Source: Haloferax mediterranei ATCC 33500
GTDB taxonomy: Archaea; Halobacteriota; Halobacteria; Halobacteriales; Haloferacaceae
Assembly: GCF_000306765.2 (NCBI RefSeq)
Contig: NC_017941.2
Coordinates: forward strand, 1,922,001 to 1,986,000
Direction: 5' to 3'
DNA length: 64,000 nucleotides
Shown one piece after another: positions 26,682-36,171 of this stretch. Each line of letters starts with the position of its first letter. The first letter of the stretch is position 1. The notes beneath the pieces were generated by a model. That model saw only the letters and a program-made list of their open reading frames with translations, made no database searches and was not told the DNA's origin. Made by a program: the position numbers and the translations under genes.

Positions 26682-27140
26682 TCAGGCGTCGATATCGTCG
26701 AGAATCGCTTCGGCGTGGCCCTCGGGCGAGACGCCCTCGTAGACCTGTTCGATAGCGCCGTCGGGGCCGACGATGTACGTGTTCCGGAAGACACCGTCGA
26801 ACGTGTTTCCGAACATGTTCTTTTCGCCGTACGAATCGTACTTCGTCGAGACGCTTCCGTCCTCGTCCGAGAGGAGGGTAAACGGCAGGTCGTACTTTTC
26901 GGTAAACGAGTCGAGGTCCGAAACGGGGTCGTCGCTGATGCCGATGACGGCTACGTCGCGGGCTTCGAACTCGTCCCACGCATCCCGGAAGCCGCAGGCT
27001 TCGGTGGTACAGCCCGGTGTGTCCGCTCGCGGGTAGAAGTAGACGACGACGTGTTCGCCGTGGAAGTCCGAAAGCGAGACGGTGTCGCCGTGCTGGTCAG
27101 ACAGTTCGAAGTCGGGAGCCTCGTCGCCAATTTCGAGCAT
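26682..27140 (-). CDS. bcp: Thioredoxin-dependent peroxiredoxin, Bcp type
   Basis: A 152-residue peroxiredoxin reducing hydrogen and organic peroxides. The peroxidatic cysteine is C44 and the likely resolving cysteine C49 in TPGCTTEACGFRD, the spacing of the Bcp/PrxQ class. The fold ends with RNTYIVGPDGAIEQVYEGVSP. It is convergent with cdc48 and follows the GINS gene by about 36 bp on the same strand. Confidence 0.92.
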   Translation of the reverse strand: MLEIGDEAPDFELSDQHGDTVSLSDFHGEHVVVYFYPRADTPGCTTEACGFRDAWDEFEARDVAVIGISDDPVSDLDSFTEKYDLPFTLLSDEDGSVSTKYDSYGEKNMFGNTFDGVFRNTYIVGPDGAIEQVYEGVSPEGHAEAILDDIDA

Positions 27141-27176
27141 TGCTCCCAGTTCAAGCGGCGCAAAGAAGGGTCTTTC

Positions 27177-28115
27177 TCACTCGAGTTTTTCCGCGGCACC
27201 GCGCTCGACAAGTGGGTCGACGTTGGCGGCGGGGAGCGTCACCACGTCCTCGTTGGCGAGGTCGTATTCGCGTTCGTCGACGCCGAGAATAGTTCCCACG
27301 TCGGCGGTGATTCGGACTGTCTCGCGTTCGTCGGCGAGACCCGAAAGTGGGTCGTCTTCGGTGGAGTCCGTACCGCTGCCACTCGTTGGGTCGTCGCCAC
27401 CAACGACGGCCGCCGCTTCGTCGGTAGGACGGTCCGTTGCGGAGGCGTCGGCACCGTCAGCTGAGGACTGGGATGTCGAGTCGCTCGTACCGGTTCCCAT
27501 CGCGTCGGCGAGTACGTCGCCGGCGTCTGCTGCAGGTGAGCCAGCGTCGGTAGTCGACCCGGCCGTCTCCGAGTCCGGTTCGTCCGGCGGAAAAGCTGGC
27601 TCCGAGTCGGGTGCCTGTGCGGTGTCCGACGATGGCATTGGGTTTGCTGCCGAGTCGGGACCTGTCCCCGTCGGCTCCGAAGTCGACACGTCAGTCGCCG
27701 ACACCTCGGTCGGTGCGGAATCAGCAGCCGCAACGTCTTCGAGTGCCGAGAGGACGATTCCGCGATTTTCCTCGATTCGAGCGACCAAATCGTCGAACAG
27801 TTGCTGTTCTTCGTGAGTCAGGCCGGCCGTCTCGGATGACATGCCGGCGGCAGCGAAACTTGCGGCCTTGACGACCTTGCCGACGCGGCGTTCGTAGATA
27901 GACGTTACCACCTCTTCTGCGGTCTCGATTTCGTCGGTGAGGCGCCGGATTTCGGGAGAATAAGGGGTTCCGAGCTGTTCGGCTTTCTGCTGTCGCTTCG
28001 CTTTCTGTTGGGCAATATACTCCGCAACGTCCTCGTAGAACGACTCGCGGAGTTGCTGTAAGCTATCTTTCTGTCGCTCCGTCCGAAGCACACTCCTGAG
28101 GTCGTCTACGTTCAT
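27177..28115 (-). CDS. gins: DNA replication GINS complex subunit (Gins51-like)
   Basis: A 312-residue archaeal GINS protein, part of the CMG-like replicative helicase with MCM and the Cdc45/RecJ homologue. The helical A domain spans about 1-112 ([14 protein letters not shown] at the start). A long acidic, Ser/Thr/Asp-rich linker (about 113-255) follows, and the small beta-rich B domain ([20 protein letters not shown]) ends the protein. The linker is far longer than in non-halophilic archaea. The start overlaps the priS stop as ATGA (28112-28115), matching the conserved priS-gins pairing. Confidence 0.88.
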   Translation of the reverse strand: MNVDDLRSVLRTERQKDSLQQLRESFYEDVAEYIAQQKAKRQQKAEQLGTPYSPEIRRLTDEIETAEEVVTSIYERRVGKVVKAASFAAAGMSSETAGLTHEEQQLFDDLVARIEENRGIVLSALEDVAAADSAPTEVSATDVSTSEPTGTGPDSAANPMPSSDTAQAPDSEPAFPPDEPDSETAGSTTDAGSPAADAGDVLADAMGTGTSDSTSQSSADGADASATDRPTDEAAAVVGGDDPTSGSGTDSTEDDPLSGLADERETVRITADVGTILGVDEREYDLANEDVVTLPAANVDPLVERGAAEKLE

Positions 28116-29269
28116 TCTGTCACCTTCTCAGCTCGACCGCGGGTCATGAGAAACACCCCGAGGCTTTCGCGTACCGACTGCACACCGGATGTGAGTGTAA
28201 AGGTATCGCCATCGAACGTCACCTCACCGGGGTCGGTGACTTTGATGGAAACCTCACTTCCGCGGAAGCGGTCCGGAACGGCGTCGACCAGCGGGTCGAA
28301 CGCCTCGATTTCGTCGCGAGCGAGGGGTTCGACGACGAGTCCCGAACCACCGTGGAGGCTCTTCGGGAGTCGAATCAGCCGCTTCGTGTCGGTCGTCACG
28401 GGTTCGTCTATCGGTGACGTTTCGTCTTCGACGGTCTCCCGAGCGAGTGATTCGACCAGTGTTCGAACGCCGGGACCACCGGCTTCGACGTTCCCCTCGC
28501 GGATGGCGTCCGGATTATTCCGGAACGCGCCGAGGATGGTCTTCGCTCGACCGTCGCCGATGCCGTCGAGTTCCTTCAGCCGTTCGAGCGCTGCCTCCTC
28601 TTCCATGTCCATCAGGCCGTCGACGAAGTCGAGGAGTCTGCGGTGCGTGCGGCGGCCCCACCCGCCTTCGGCTCGGAGGACCCGCTGTGTCGTCGTGCCG
28701 TGCTGTCGAGTCTCGATGAGCGCGTCGAAGTCGAGGTCGATGGCGCGGATGTAATCGACGACTTCGCGGCGCGCCTCGCTGTCGAGACCGCGGATAGACT
28801 CGTCGCGCACGTGGACGTGGTATCCGCGGCCGCCCGAGAAGACCGCTTGCATCTCGTCGAAGTCGAAATCGTCTTCGAGAAGGTCGAGGAGGTCCAAAAG
28901 TGCCTGCTTGCCCGCTTCGAGCATGTCGGCGTAACCGGTCGTCTCGGGGTCGACACCGGGGAGGTGGTCGGCGTCGATATCGAATACGAGGTCGGCTTCT
29001 CGCCAACCTTTGTCGTCCATCGTCGCCGCGCCGGGGTCGGCAAACCGGGCCGACGAGAAGTAGACGTGCCGGGGCGCACTGCGGGCGAGGTAGTCCGAGA
29101 GCTCACCCAAATCGAGTAACGACTGGTGGCGGTGCATTCGTGTTCCGCCAGCCGACCACGGGATGACGCCCCACTCCCGCTCGTCGGGGGCGGGTGGGAG
29201 CGGAACGTCGGTACTCCGGTAGTAGTCACCGAAGCGACCTTCGAGATACTCGCGTGTGCGCCCATCCAT
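28112..29269 (-). CDS. priS: DNA primase small (catalytic) subunit
   Basis: A 385-residue archaeo-eukaryotic primase catalytic subunit. Catalytic aspartates D97 and D99 lie in [15 protein letters not shown], and the nucleotide-binding motif [10 protein letters not shown] is at 145-154. The C-terminal region carries the third acidic residue near the [20 protein letters not shown] segment, which is a standard primase signature. It is translationally coupled to the GINS gene downstream. Confidence 0.95.
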   Translation of the reverse strand: MDGRTREYLEGRFGDYYRSTDVPLPPAPDEREWGVIPWSAGGTRMHRHQSLLDLGELSDYLARSAPRHVYFSSARFADPGAATMDDKGWREADLVFDIDADHLPGVDPETTGYADMLEAGKQALLDLLDLLEDDFDFDEMQAVFSGGRGYHVHVRDESIRGLDSEARREVVDYIRAIDLDFDALIETRQHGTTTQRVLRAEGGWGRRTHRRLLDFVDGLMDMEEEAALERLKELDGIGDGRAKTILGAFRNNPDAIREGNVEAGGPGVRTLVESLARETVEDETSPIDEPVTTDTKRLIRLPKSLHGGSGLVVEPLARDEIEAFDPLVDAVPDRFRGSEVSIKVTDPGEVTFDGDTFTLTSGVQSVRESLGVFLMTRGRAEKVTE

Positions 29270-29376
29270 ACACCCCGGATTCCGGAGGCGGGGCTAAAGC
29301 GATTACGTCTCTGCGCGCCCGTGGGCGACTCTCTCACCGTGCGCACGTTTTGTTGTTTGCTAGCTAACACCTAGCC

Positions 29377-29619
29377 ATGTCTGAGATGTCGTACACACGG
29401 CTCTGAACGACCGGTCTAGAAGTCTCACGACTTTGTCTCGGCTGTATGAACTTCGGGTCCGGCGCGGACTGGATGATGAACGACCGTGAGGCGAGTCTCG
29501 AACTCCTCGACGAGAACCTCGGTGCACTCGAAATCGACCTGACCGACGACGAGATGGCACGTATCGAAGCGCCGAAGACGCCGCAGGGCCGGTGCCGGGT
29601 AAAGACTAATACATTATAG
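29377..29619 (+). pseudogene. Aldo/keto reductase pseudogene with nonsense codon and large internal deletion
   Basis: In one frame the sequence reads MSEMSYTRL-stop-TTGLEVSRLCLGCMNFGSG, then MMNDREASLELLDENLGALEIDLTDDEMARIEAPK. The first part is the N-terminus of aldo/keto reductases (LGxTGLEVSRLxLGCMNFG) and the last is their C-terminus (NLGALEIDLTDDEMARIE); about 200 central residues including the catalytic Asp/Tyr/Lys/His are missing. A TGA interrupts codon 10. It lies just upstream of the sugar ABC operon and may once have belonged to it. Confidence 0.85.
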
Positions 29620-29697
29620 GACAAACATATTCAATAATAATTATAAATCGGTGGATTGACTGAAGTCCGGACTGCCGGTAATATTGACAAGTAATTT

Positions 29698-29737
29698 ACT
29701 ACAACAGCGGTAGTGGCCAGCACCAAAACTATAAATA
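29698..29737 (+). promoter_or_regulatory. Promoter of the sugar ABC operon with ACTAC-N7-GTAGT dyad
   Basis: A TATA-like CTATAAATAATC begins at 29729. An inverted repeat ACTAC (29698-29702) and GTAGT (29710-29714) lies 15 nt upstream of it, a position where an activator could bind. It is similar to, but not the same as, the TACT-N7-GAGTA site at trmB. AT-rich DNA surrounds it. Confidence 0.5.
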
Positions 29738-29764
29738 ATCATTGATTGTAGATTACAAACTGTA

Positions 29765-31300
29765 ATGGTTGATATTGACTCTCACACGAGTAAGCGAACT
29801 GGCGTCTCTCGCCGCAGTTTCGTAAAGGCTGCCGGCGCATCGGGCGTCGCCGTCGGACTCGCCGGTTGTATTAGCACAGATGGAGGGGGTGGAAACGGTG
29901 GTGGTGGAGCGGACACTGATACGCCGATTAACACTGAAGCACCCACAGAAGACATCACGGTCCAGTGGGCCGCCGACACTCGCGTCGGAAACGCAAAGGA
30001 GGAAGTATTTCAAGCGCTCCGGGATGCCGGTCTCCCGGAAAACATCACCGTCGAAATCATCGCCGGGTCGCAGGTGACGGACAACCGTCAGGCGCAGTAC
30101 CAGCAGTGGCTCGGTGGTGACCGTTCGGAACCAACGCTTCTCATGATGGACAGTGGGTGGACGATTCCGTTTATCGCCCGCAACCTCCTACAGAATTTCT
30201 CGAAGTCGCTCCCGAGTGAGATGGTGTCAACCATCGAAGACGAATACTTCCAGGCCAGCGTCTCGACGGCGAAAGGGACAGACGGCGACCTCTACGGGCA
30301 ACCGCTCTTCCCGGACTTCCCGACGATGCAGTATCGCAAGGACCTGCTCCGGAATGCGGGCTACACTGACGCCGATTTCGAGACGTGGGCGACCGAATCC
30401 ATGTCTTGGGCGGAATTCTCGAAGGTTACGAAGGAAGCACTCGACGCCAACGATGTCAAGCACGGCTACACGTTCCAGGCAAACGTCTACGAGGGTCTGT
30501 CGTGCTGTGACTTCAACGAGTTCATGACCTCGTACGGCGGCGCGTACTTCGGCGGCCGAGACAACCTCTTCGGCCCCGTCGGCGACCGTCCCATCACAGT
30601 CGAAGAAGAACCCGTACTCGACGCCATTCGAATGGTCCGCACGCTCATCCACGGCGAGGATGACGAGCACTCGCTCGACGGTATCACGGGCAAGGTTTCG
30701 CCCGAAGCCGTTCTCCAGTGGACCGAAGAACCGTCGCGCAAACCGTTCACCGGTGGCGACGCCGTCATGCACCGCAACTGGCCGTACTCCATCGTCATCA
30801 ACGGTGCCGAGCCGTCGGCAGAAAACGACCAGACCGGATTCGGTGAAGACCTCGGTGTCATGCCGATTCCGTACGGCGTCACACCCGAGAACGCCAAGTA
30901 CGAGGGTACTGGTGGCCCGGTCGCAGCCCTCGGTGGCTGGCACATGACGATGAACCCGAACGCCACGGACAAGAAAAAGCAGGCAGCAGTGCAGGTGCTG
31001 AAGACGATGCAAGACGAGCAGTTCCAGCTCGACCTCTTCGAGATTATCGGCTGGATTCCGCCCCGACCGTCGCTTCTCGACTCCGAGCAAGCGAAACAGG
31101 TGCCTATCATCGGTCGCTACCTCGACGCCCTAAAGGTCGCCGGAGAAAACGCCATTCCGCGTCCAGTTACCGTCGTCTGGCCCCAGCAGTCCGGGAAAAT
31201 CGCTCAGGAAGTCAACAACGCGATGGCTCGGGAGAAGACGCCCGAGCAGGCGATGTCCGACCTCGCCTCACAGCTGGAACAAACCGAGCAGAATGCGTAG
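29765..31300 (+). CDS. Sugar ABC transporter solute-binding lipoprotein (Tat-exported)
   Basis: A 511-residue extracellular carbohydrate-binding protein. A twin-arginine signal (VSRRSFVKAAG, R16-R17) leads to a lipobox LAGC with C35 as the lipidated residue. A Gly/Asp/Thr-rich tether (36-60) precedes the type 1 solute-binding fold. This is the usual haloarchaeal arrangement: folded export by Tat and lipid anchoring. It is the first gene of a five-gene operon with two permeases and an ATPase. The sugar cannot be named from sequence; trmB linkage suggests a glucose- or trehalose/maltose-type system. Confidence 0.92.
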   Translation: MVDIDSHTSKRTGVSRRSFVKAAGASGVAVGLAGCISTDGGGGNGGGGADTDTPINTEAPTEDITVQWAADTRVGNAKEEVFQALRDAGLPENITVEIIAGSQVTDNRQAQYQQWLGGDRSEPTLLMMDSGWTIPFIARNLLQNFSKSLPSEMVSTIEDEYFQASVSTAKGTDGDLYGQPLFPDFPTMQYRKDLLRNAGYTDADFETWATESMSWAEFSKVTKEALDANDVKHGYTFQANVYEGLSCCDFNEFMTSYGGAYFGGRDNLFGPVGDRPITVEEEPVLDAIRMVRTLIHGEDDEHSLDGITGKVSPEAVLQWTEEPSRKPFTGGDAVMHRNWPYSIVINGAEPSAENDQTGFGEDLGVMPIPYGVTPENAKYEGTGGPVAALGGWHMTMNPNATDKKKQAAVQVLKTMQDEQFQLDLFEIIGWIPPRPSLLDSEQAKQVPIIGRYLDALKVAGENAIPRPVTVVWPQQSGKIAQEVNNAMAREKTPEQAMSDLASQLEQTEQNA

Positions 31301-31348
31301 AGTAACGTCTTTACCGAGACGCACCAAATACATACGTTAACATTTGAC

Positions 31349-32374
31349 ATGGCAACAGAACAACAATCTGGGGAGGCGCTTTCCGAAACCCAGCGAAGCG
31401 GCCCGTATTCGTCGGTCGTCAACTGGATGGAGACGCTCTCGGAGACGCAGTTCGCGTACCTGCTTCTCGCACCCGCACTCATCCTGTTAGGGGTCATTGC
31501 GGTCTACCCGCTCGTGTCGACGTTCAGCATGTCGCTTTTCGCCGACCAGATAACGGGGACCGCACGACTTGGTGAGTTCGTCGGGTTGCAGAACTACGTC
31601 GACCTGTTTACTGGCGCGCGAGACTTTGCGCTCCCATCGGCCTTCCTCCCGACATTCACGACAGAATTCCCGTTCGTAACAGACATTTATTCGAGCGCGC
31701 TGATGGTGACGCTCATCTTCACCGTGTTCAGCGTGCTCTTCGAAACGCTCATCGGCTTCGGTCAGGCGCTCATTTTGGACCAGGACTTCCGCGGTCGGAG
31801 ATGGGTCCGCGTTGCCATCATCATCCCGTGGGCTGTGCCCATCGTCATTCAGGGGATGATTTGGTTCCTGATGTTCCAGCCGAACATCGGGTTCCTCGTC
31901 GGCACGACCGACAACCCGGCCATCATGAACCAACTCGGCCTCATCGGAACGACACCGCTGCGCGACACCGCAGACGCGTTGTTCCTCATCATCGTGGCTG
32001 ACGTGTGGAAGACTTCGGCATTCATGGCGCTTCTCATCCTCGCCGGGATGCAGAGCATCGACCGCTCGCTGTACGACGTGGCGAAGGTCGCTGGCGCGTC
32101 GCGTTGGCAGCAGTTCAAGCTCATCACCTTTCCGCTCATCCTGCCGACGGTATTGGTTGCGATGCTGTTCCGCACCATCGACGCGATGCGAGTTTACGGT
32201 ATCATCGAGACGATGGCGGGATGTCAGACCGTCCCGTCGTTGTCGTGTCTCGTCGTCACCACGTTCAACGCACCGCTGTACGGGACCTCGGCGACAGTGG
32301 CGTTCGTCACCGCCGGTATCATCGCCATCGTGGTCTCCGTATACATCGTGAACTTCGCCAGTGAGGGAATCTAA
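31349..32374 (+). CDS. Sugar ABC transporter permease (MalF-like)
   Basis: A 341-residue inner-membrane permease with about six to seven helices. The first is near 35-58 (LLLAPALILLGVIAVYPLV), and the EAA-type ATPase contact loop is SLYDVAKVAGASRWQQF. An unusual periplasmic loop between the first two helices (about 60-110) is typical of MalF/UgpA-type subunits. It pairs with the next permease, whose start is separated from this stop by a single base. Confidence 0.9.
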   Translation: MATEQQSGEALSETQRSGPYSSVVNWMETLSETQFAYLLLAPALILLGVIAVYPLVSTFSMSLFADQITGTARLGEFVGLQNYVDLFTGARDFALPSAFLPTFTTEFPFVTDIYSSALMVTLIFTVFSVLFETLIGFGQALILDQDFRGRRWVRVAIIIPWAVPIVIQGMIWFLMFQPNIGFLVGTTDNPAIMNQLGLIGTTPLRDTADALFLIIVADVWKTSAFMALLILAGMQSIDRSLYDVAKVAGASRWQQFKLITFPLILPTVLVAMLFRTIDAMRVYGIIETMAGCQTVPSLSCLVVTTFNAPLYGTSATVAFVTAGIIAIVVSVYIVNFASEGI

Positions 32375-32375
32375 C

Positions 32376-33335
32376 ATGCCCGACGAAAACCCGGAAATCG
32401 GTCTCGGCGCCGAAGACGCAGAGATAAAACGAGGACCGCTCGGTCGGTGGGTCAACACGGCTATCAAAAACCCCGACAGAGTCTACCGCGCGATGTTCTA
32501 CGTCGCAACGGTGTTCTTCCTCGTCACGACACTCTTCCCGTTCTACTGGCTCCTCGTCTTGGCGCTCACACCGAATCGCCTCATCACCGACATGGGACTG
32601 GCCCCGAAGGGGTTCAACCCCGAGGTGTTCATCACGATGTTCGAACGGGTACCGTTCCACTGGTACATGTTCAATAGCTTCGTGCTCGGTATCACGACGA
32701 CCGTACTCGTGTTGCTCATCGCAAGCCTCGCGGGCTACGTCTTCGGACGCCTCCGCTTCCCCGGGAAGAGCCTACTGATGCTCGGCATTCTCGCCATCTC
32801 GTACTTCCCGCCAGCGGCGTTCCTCCTCCCGCTTTTCGAACTGTTCACCGGAAACACCGCCATTAGCATCGGCACGGTAACCATCTCGACGCCGGACCTG
32901 TTCAACACGCCGGCACCGATGGTGTTCCCGTTCAGCGCGTTGTTCCTGCCGCTTTCCATCTTCATCCTTACAACCTTCTACGGGCAGATTCCCGACGGGT
33001 TGGAAGATGCGGCGCGGGTCGAAGGAACGACTCGTCTCGGGGCGCTTTTCCGCGTCATCGTGCCGCTTTCGGCACCCGGCGTGGCTACTGCGGGAGTGCT
33101 CACGTTCATCTCGGTGTACAACGAGTTCTTCTTCTCGTTCTTGATGAACAACGGTGAAGCCTCCTCGTGGGCACCTATCGTCGCTGGTATTCTGAAATAT
33201 CAGGGCCAGTTCGACACCCCGTTCAACCTGATGGCCGCCGCCTCCATCGTGGGGGTCTTACCCGTGGCCATCCTTGTCATAATTGCGCAGGAACGTATCG
33301 TGAGTGGACTGACTGCAGGAGCACTGAAGGAGTAA
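32376..33335 (+). CDS. Sugar ABC transporter permease (MalG-like)
   Basis: A 319-residue permease with six transmembrane helices and the EAA loop GLEDAARVEGTTRLGALF. An acidic cytosolic N-terminus of about 40 residues precedes helix 1 (YVATVFFLVTTLFPFYWLL). The ATG at 32376 follows the upstream stop by 1 nt. It forms the second half of the channel with the MalF-like partner and is followed by the ATPase after 2 nt. Confidence 0.9.
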   Translation: MPDENPEIGLGAEDAEIKRGPLGRWVNTAIKNPDRVYRAMFYVATVFFLVTTLFPFYWLLVLALTPNRLITDMGLAPKGFNPEVFITMFERVPFHWYMFNSFVLGITTTVLVLLIASLAGYVFGRLRFPGKSLLMLGILAISYFPPAAFLLPLFELFTGNTAISIGTVTISTPDLFNTPAPMVFPFSALFLPLSIFILTTFYGQIPDGLEDAARVEGTTRLGALFRVIVPLSAPGVATAGVLTFISVYNEFFFSFLMNNGEASSWAPIVAGILKYQGQFDTPFNLMAAASIVGVLPVAILVIIAQERIVSGLTAGALKE

Positions 33336-33337
33336 CT

Positions 33338-34525
33338 ATGGGAGACGTTAAACTCGAACACGTAAGCAAGCACTACGGCGACGTAACGGCGGTCGACGAC
33401 ATGAACCTCGAAATCGAGGATGGTGAATTCATCTGCCTCGTCGGTCCGTCGGGGTGTGGGAAGTCGACGACGATGGAGATGATTGCCGGGTTGACCATCC
33501 CCTCGGAAGGGAAGGTCTTCATCGGCGACCGCGAGGTCACGAATCTCCCACCGAAGGACCGCGGAGTGGCGATGGTGTTCCAGAACATCGCGCTGTTCCC
33601 GCACATGAACGTATACGACAACATCTCCTTCGGGCTTCGACTCCGAAACTACGACAAAGAGGAGATTCAACACCGCGTCGAACGCGCCGCGGATGTCGTC
33701 CAACTCGAAGGAATGCTCGAACGCATGCCCGACGAGATGTCCGGCGGTCAGCGCCAGCGCGTCGCTATAGCCCGCGCAATCGTCCGAAACCCCGGCGTGT
33801 TCCTCATGGACGAACCGCTCGCGAACCTCGACGCGAAACTTCGCGTCCACATGCGGACCGAACTCCAGCGCCTGCACAAGGAACTGGACACGACCATCAT
33901 CTACGTCACACACGACCAGGCGGAGGCGATGACGATGTCTGACCGCATCGCAGTTATCGATTCGGGACAACTCCAGCAGATTGACCCACCGCTGGTCTGC
34001 TACAACGAACCCGAGAACCTGTTCGTCGCCGGGTTCATCGGGTCGCCCTCGATGAACTTCCTCGACGGTGAAGTCACCGAATACGGATTCGAATCGACGT
34101 ACATCAGCGTCGAGTTCGACCCCGCGAAGCTGGGGGTCGAGGTCGGAACCGACGTGACGATGGGTATCCGCCCCGAGGACGTGTACCTCCGCGAAGACCA
34201 GGGCCTCGTGTCGAACCCCAGCCACCAAATCGACGCGATGACGGACGTGCTGGAGCCGATGGGCGACGAAATCTTCGTCTACCTGAAGCTCTCCGAGGAG
34301 GCTCACGCCGACCTCGAAGACACAACCGGCGTCATCAACGACCAACTGCTGATGAGCGTCGCTCCCGACGCGGACATCGAAGATGACGAGGACGTCACGG
34401 TCGTCCTCGACCGTTCGCGGGTCCACCTCTTCGATACGGAGACTGGAAAGGCAATCAGCCACGGCATCGAAAGCGGTATCCAGGCAAGCGGCGCGCCCGG
34501 CACGGAGGCCGAAAGCGACGACTGA
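33338..34525 (+). CDS. Sugar ABC transporter ATPase (MalK/UgpC-like)
   Basis: A 395-residue ATPase driving uptake. It has Walker A GPSGCGKS (36-43), Q-loop Q82, signature MSGGQ (134-138), Walker B LMDEP (156-160) and the H-loop in YVTHDQAEAM. A C-terminal TOBE/regulatory domain (about 240-375) carries GIRPEDV. AAGGAG just upstream is a Shine-Dalgarno-like site, fitting a gene read from inside a polycistron. An Asp/Glu-rich tail ends the protein. It is the natural partner of the two preceding permeases. Confidence 0.95.
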   Translation: MGDVKLEHVSKHYGDVTAVDDMNLEIEDGEFICLVGPSGCGKSTTMEMIAGLTIPSEGKVFIGDREVTNLPPKDRGVAMVFQNIALFPHMNVYDNISFGLRLRNYDKEEIQHRVERAADVVQLEGMLERMPDEMSGGQRQRVAIARAIVRNPGVFLMDEPLANLDAKLRVHMRTELQRLHKELDTTIIYVTHDQAEAMTMSDRIAVIDSGQLQQIDPPLVCYNEPENLFVAGFIGSPSMNFLDGEVTEYGFESTYISVEFDPAKLGVEVGTDVTMGIRPEDVYLREDQGLVSNPSHQIDAMTDVLEPMGDEIFVYLKLSEEAHADLEDTTGVINDQLLMSVAPDADIEDDEDVTVVLDRSRVHLFDTETGKAISHGIESGIQASGAPGTEAESDD

Positions 34526-34591
34526 GTCTGGATTCGACCATCCGCCGTCGACCACGTAGCACCTCCAAGCCTCACGATACGCCACCTACCA

Positions 34592-34659
34592 CACAACACC
34601 TTTCGAACGACCAACCACCTACCGAACACGCACAACACCTTTCGAACGACCAACCACCT
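34592..34659. repeat. 29-bp repeat, two exact copies 39 bp apart
   Basis: CACAACACCTTTCGAACGAC plus nine following bases occurs at 34592-34620 and again at 34631-34659. Both copies lie between the ATPase stop and the small membrane protein, in a cytosine/adenine-rich, guanine-poor strand unlike flanking DNA. The inverse G-poor composition suggests an untranslated spacer or leader. Confidence 0.9.
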
Positions 34660-34682
34660 TCCAAACCCCACACTCACACACC

Positions 34683-34886
34683 ATGGTTACCGAAATCGGC
34701 TTGTTCTACCTCGTCGGGATGACGGTTCTGTTCTTCTTCTGGGCGTACGGAATCGTCTCGTTCGTTCTCGACCTGAAGAACAAGTTCATCCCAAAAGGGC
34801 GGCAGTACCTCCGCGGACGGCGACGCCTTAAGGAAGAACAGAAACGCGAAAAAGAGCGTCAGGAACGCGAGGAGCAACTCTACTAA
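34683..34886 (+). CDS. Single-helix membrane miniprotein of the sugar operon
   Basis: A 67-residue protein with one transmembrane helix (about 6-30, LFYLVGMTVLFFFWAYGIVS) and a strongly charged cytosolic tail (RGRRRLKEEQKREKERQ) likely to form a continuous helix. No family was recognised. It sits between the transporter ATPase and an oxidoreductase on the same strand, so it may be an accessory of the transporter; this is inference from position only. Confidence 0.7.
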   Translation: MVTEIGLFYLVGMTVLFFFWAYGIVSFVLDLKNKFIPKGRQYLRGRRRLKEEQKREKERQEREEQLY

Positions 34887-35005
34887 GACGAGACACTCCC
34901 ACTGGCCGCCAACGACGGCCACGATTCCTGCCGCCTCTTGTCGGTTCTGGTAAATCAGGCCAAAGAACGTGAAACTTAACACCAGTAGTAGTTAATAATT
35001 ATCTC

Positions 35006-36094
35006 ATGAGTACAGCGTCATCGGCCCGGGTCGGTATCATCGGACTCGGAAACATCGGACACCACCACGCAGACCGGTTAGTCGACCTCGGTGCAACCCT
35101 CGTCGGCGGTCTCGACATTCAGGCGGACGCGCGCCGTCGGTTCGCAGAGAAGTACGACGTGAACACCTACGAGGAGAAAGAAGAACTGTTCGCGGAGGTC
35201 GACGCCGTCGTCATCACGACACCGAATCGCTTCCACGAGGAGTACGCCGTCGCCGCGCTCGATGCGGGACTCGACGTCTTACTCGAAAAGCCGCTCGCAC
35301 ACTCGCTGGAGTCTGCCGAGCGCATCGCCGCCGCTTCTGAACGGGCGGACGGCTTCTGTATGGTCGGGTTCAACAACCGCTTTGCCAACCCGGTCGAAGT
35401 TATCCGTCACCACCGCGAGACTGGCCGTTTCGGCGACATCACCCACGTGGAAGCCAACTACGTCCGACGACGCGGTATCCCCGGTCGCGGTTCGTGGTTC
35501 ACCTCGAAGGACATCGCCGGTGGCGGTTCGCTTATCGACATCGGTGTCCACGCAATCGACCTCGCGCTCTACTTCCTCGACTTCCCCGAAGTCGTCGAAG
35601 TCTCCGGTATCACTCGCTCCGAGTTCGGCGACCGCGACGACTACACCTTCGTCGAGATGTGGGGCGACGACGTCGGACCGGAAGGCTTCGACGTGGACGA
35701 CTCCGCCAGCGCGTTCATCCGCACTGACGAGGGCACGACCATCTCCCTCGAAGTCGCGTGGGCAACGAATCGCCCGACCAACGACGAGTTCTTCCTCCGC
35801 GGTACTGAGGGCGGCGTCCGGTTCGACCGCGCGAGTCACGAACTCCAGTTCTACGAGGGCGGCGTCGGCGGCGGAAACCACCTTTCGACCGCCGATATCG
35901 ACACGCAAGCCAACGACACCCACAAGACGGAACAGCAGGTCTTCCTCGACGCAGTCGCGGCGGGCGAACATCCCGGTCGAAACACGGTCGAACAGGGCCT
36001 TGCCGTCCAGCGCGTCATCGACGCCATCTACCGTTCGTCCGAGGAGGGTCAATCGGTCCGCCTCGATACGCTCGAAACGCCGCCCGTGAACTAA
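35006..36094 (+). CDS. Gfo/Idh/MocA family oxidoreductase
   Basis: A 362-residue NAD(P)-dependent sugar dehydrogenase: Rossmann motif GIIGLGNIGHHHADRL, EKP motif LEKPLAHSLESAER, and the substrate-domain signature GGSLIDIGVHAIDLALYF with catalytic Asp/His. It has its own promoter (TTAATAATTAT, about 34992-35002) only a few bases before the ATG-proximal region, preceded by GTAGTAGT. It is probably the first catabolic step for the sugar imported by the adjacent transporter. Confidence 0.9.
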   Translation: MSTASSARVGIIGLGNIGHHHADRLVDLGATLVGGLDIQADARRRFAEKYDVNTYEEKEELFAEVDAVVITTPNRFHEEYAVAALDAGLDVLLEKPLAHSLESAERIAAASERADGFCMVGFNNRFANPVEVIRHHRETGRFGDITHVEANYVRRRGIPGRGSWFTSKDIAGGGSLIDIGVHAIDLALYFLDFPEVVEVSGITRSEFGDRDDYTFVEMWGDDVGPEGFDVDDSASAFIRTDEGTTISLEVAWATNRPTNDEFFLRGTEGGVRFDRASHELQFYEGGVGGGNHLSTADIDTQANDTHKTEQQVFLDAVAAGEHPGRNTVEQGLAVQRVIDAIYRSSEEGQSVRLDTLETPPVN

Positions 36095-36171
36095 CCTCTA
36101 CACAGCGCCACCATCCCGAAAACAGCGCTTCCTCCCAAACAGCGAAACACACCCACCCCAATTCTTCCAGT

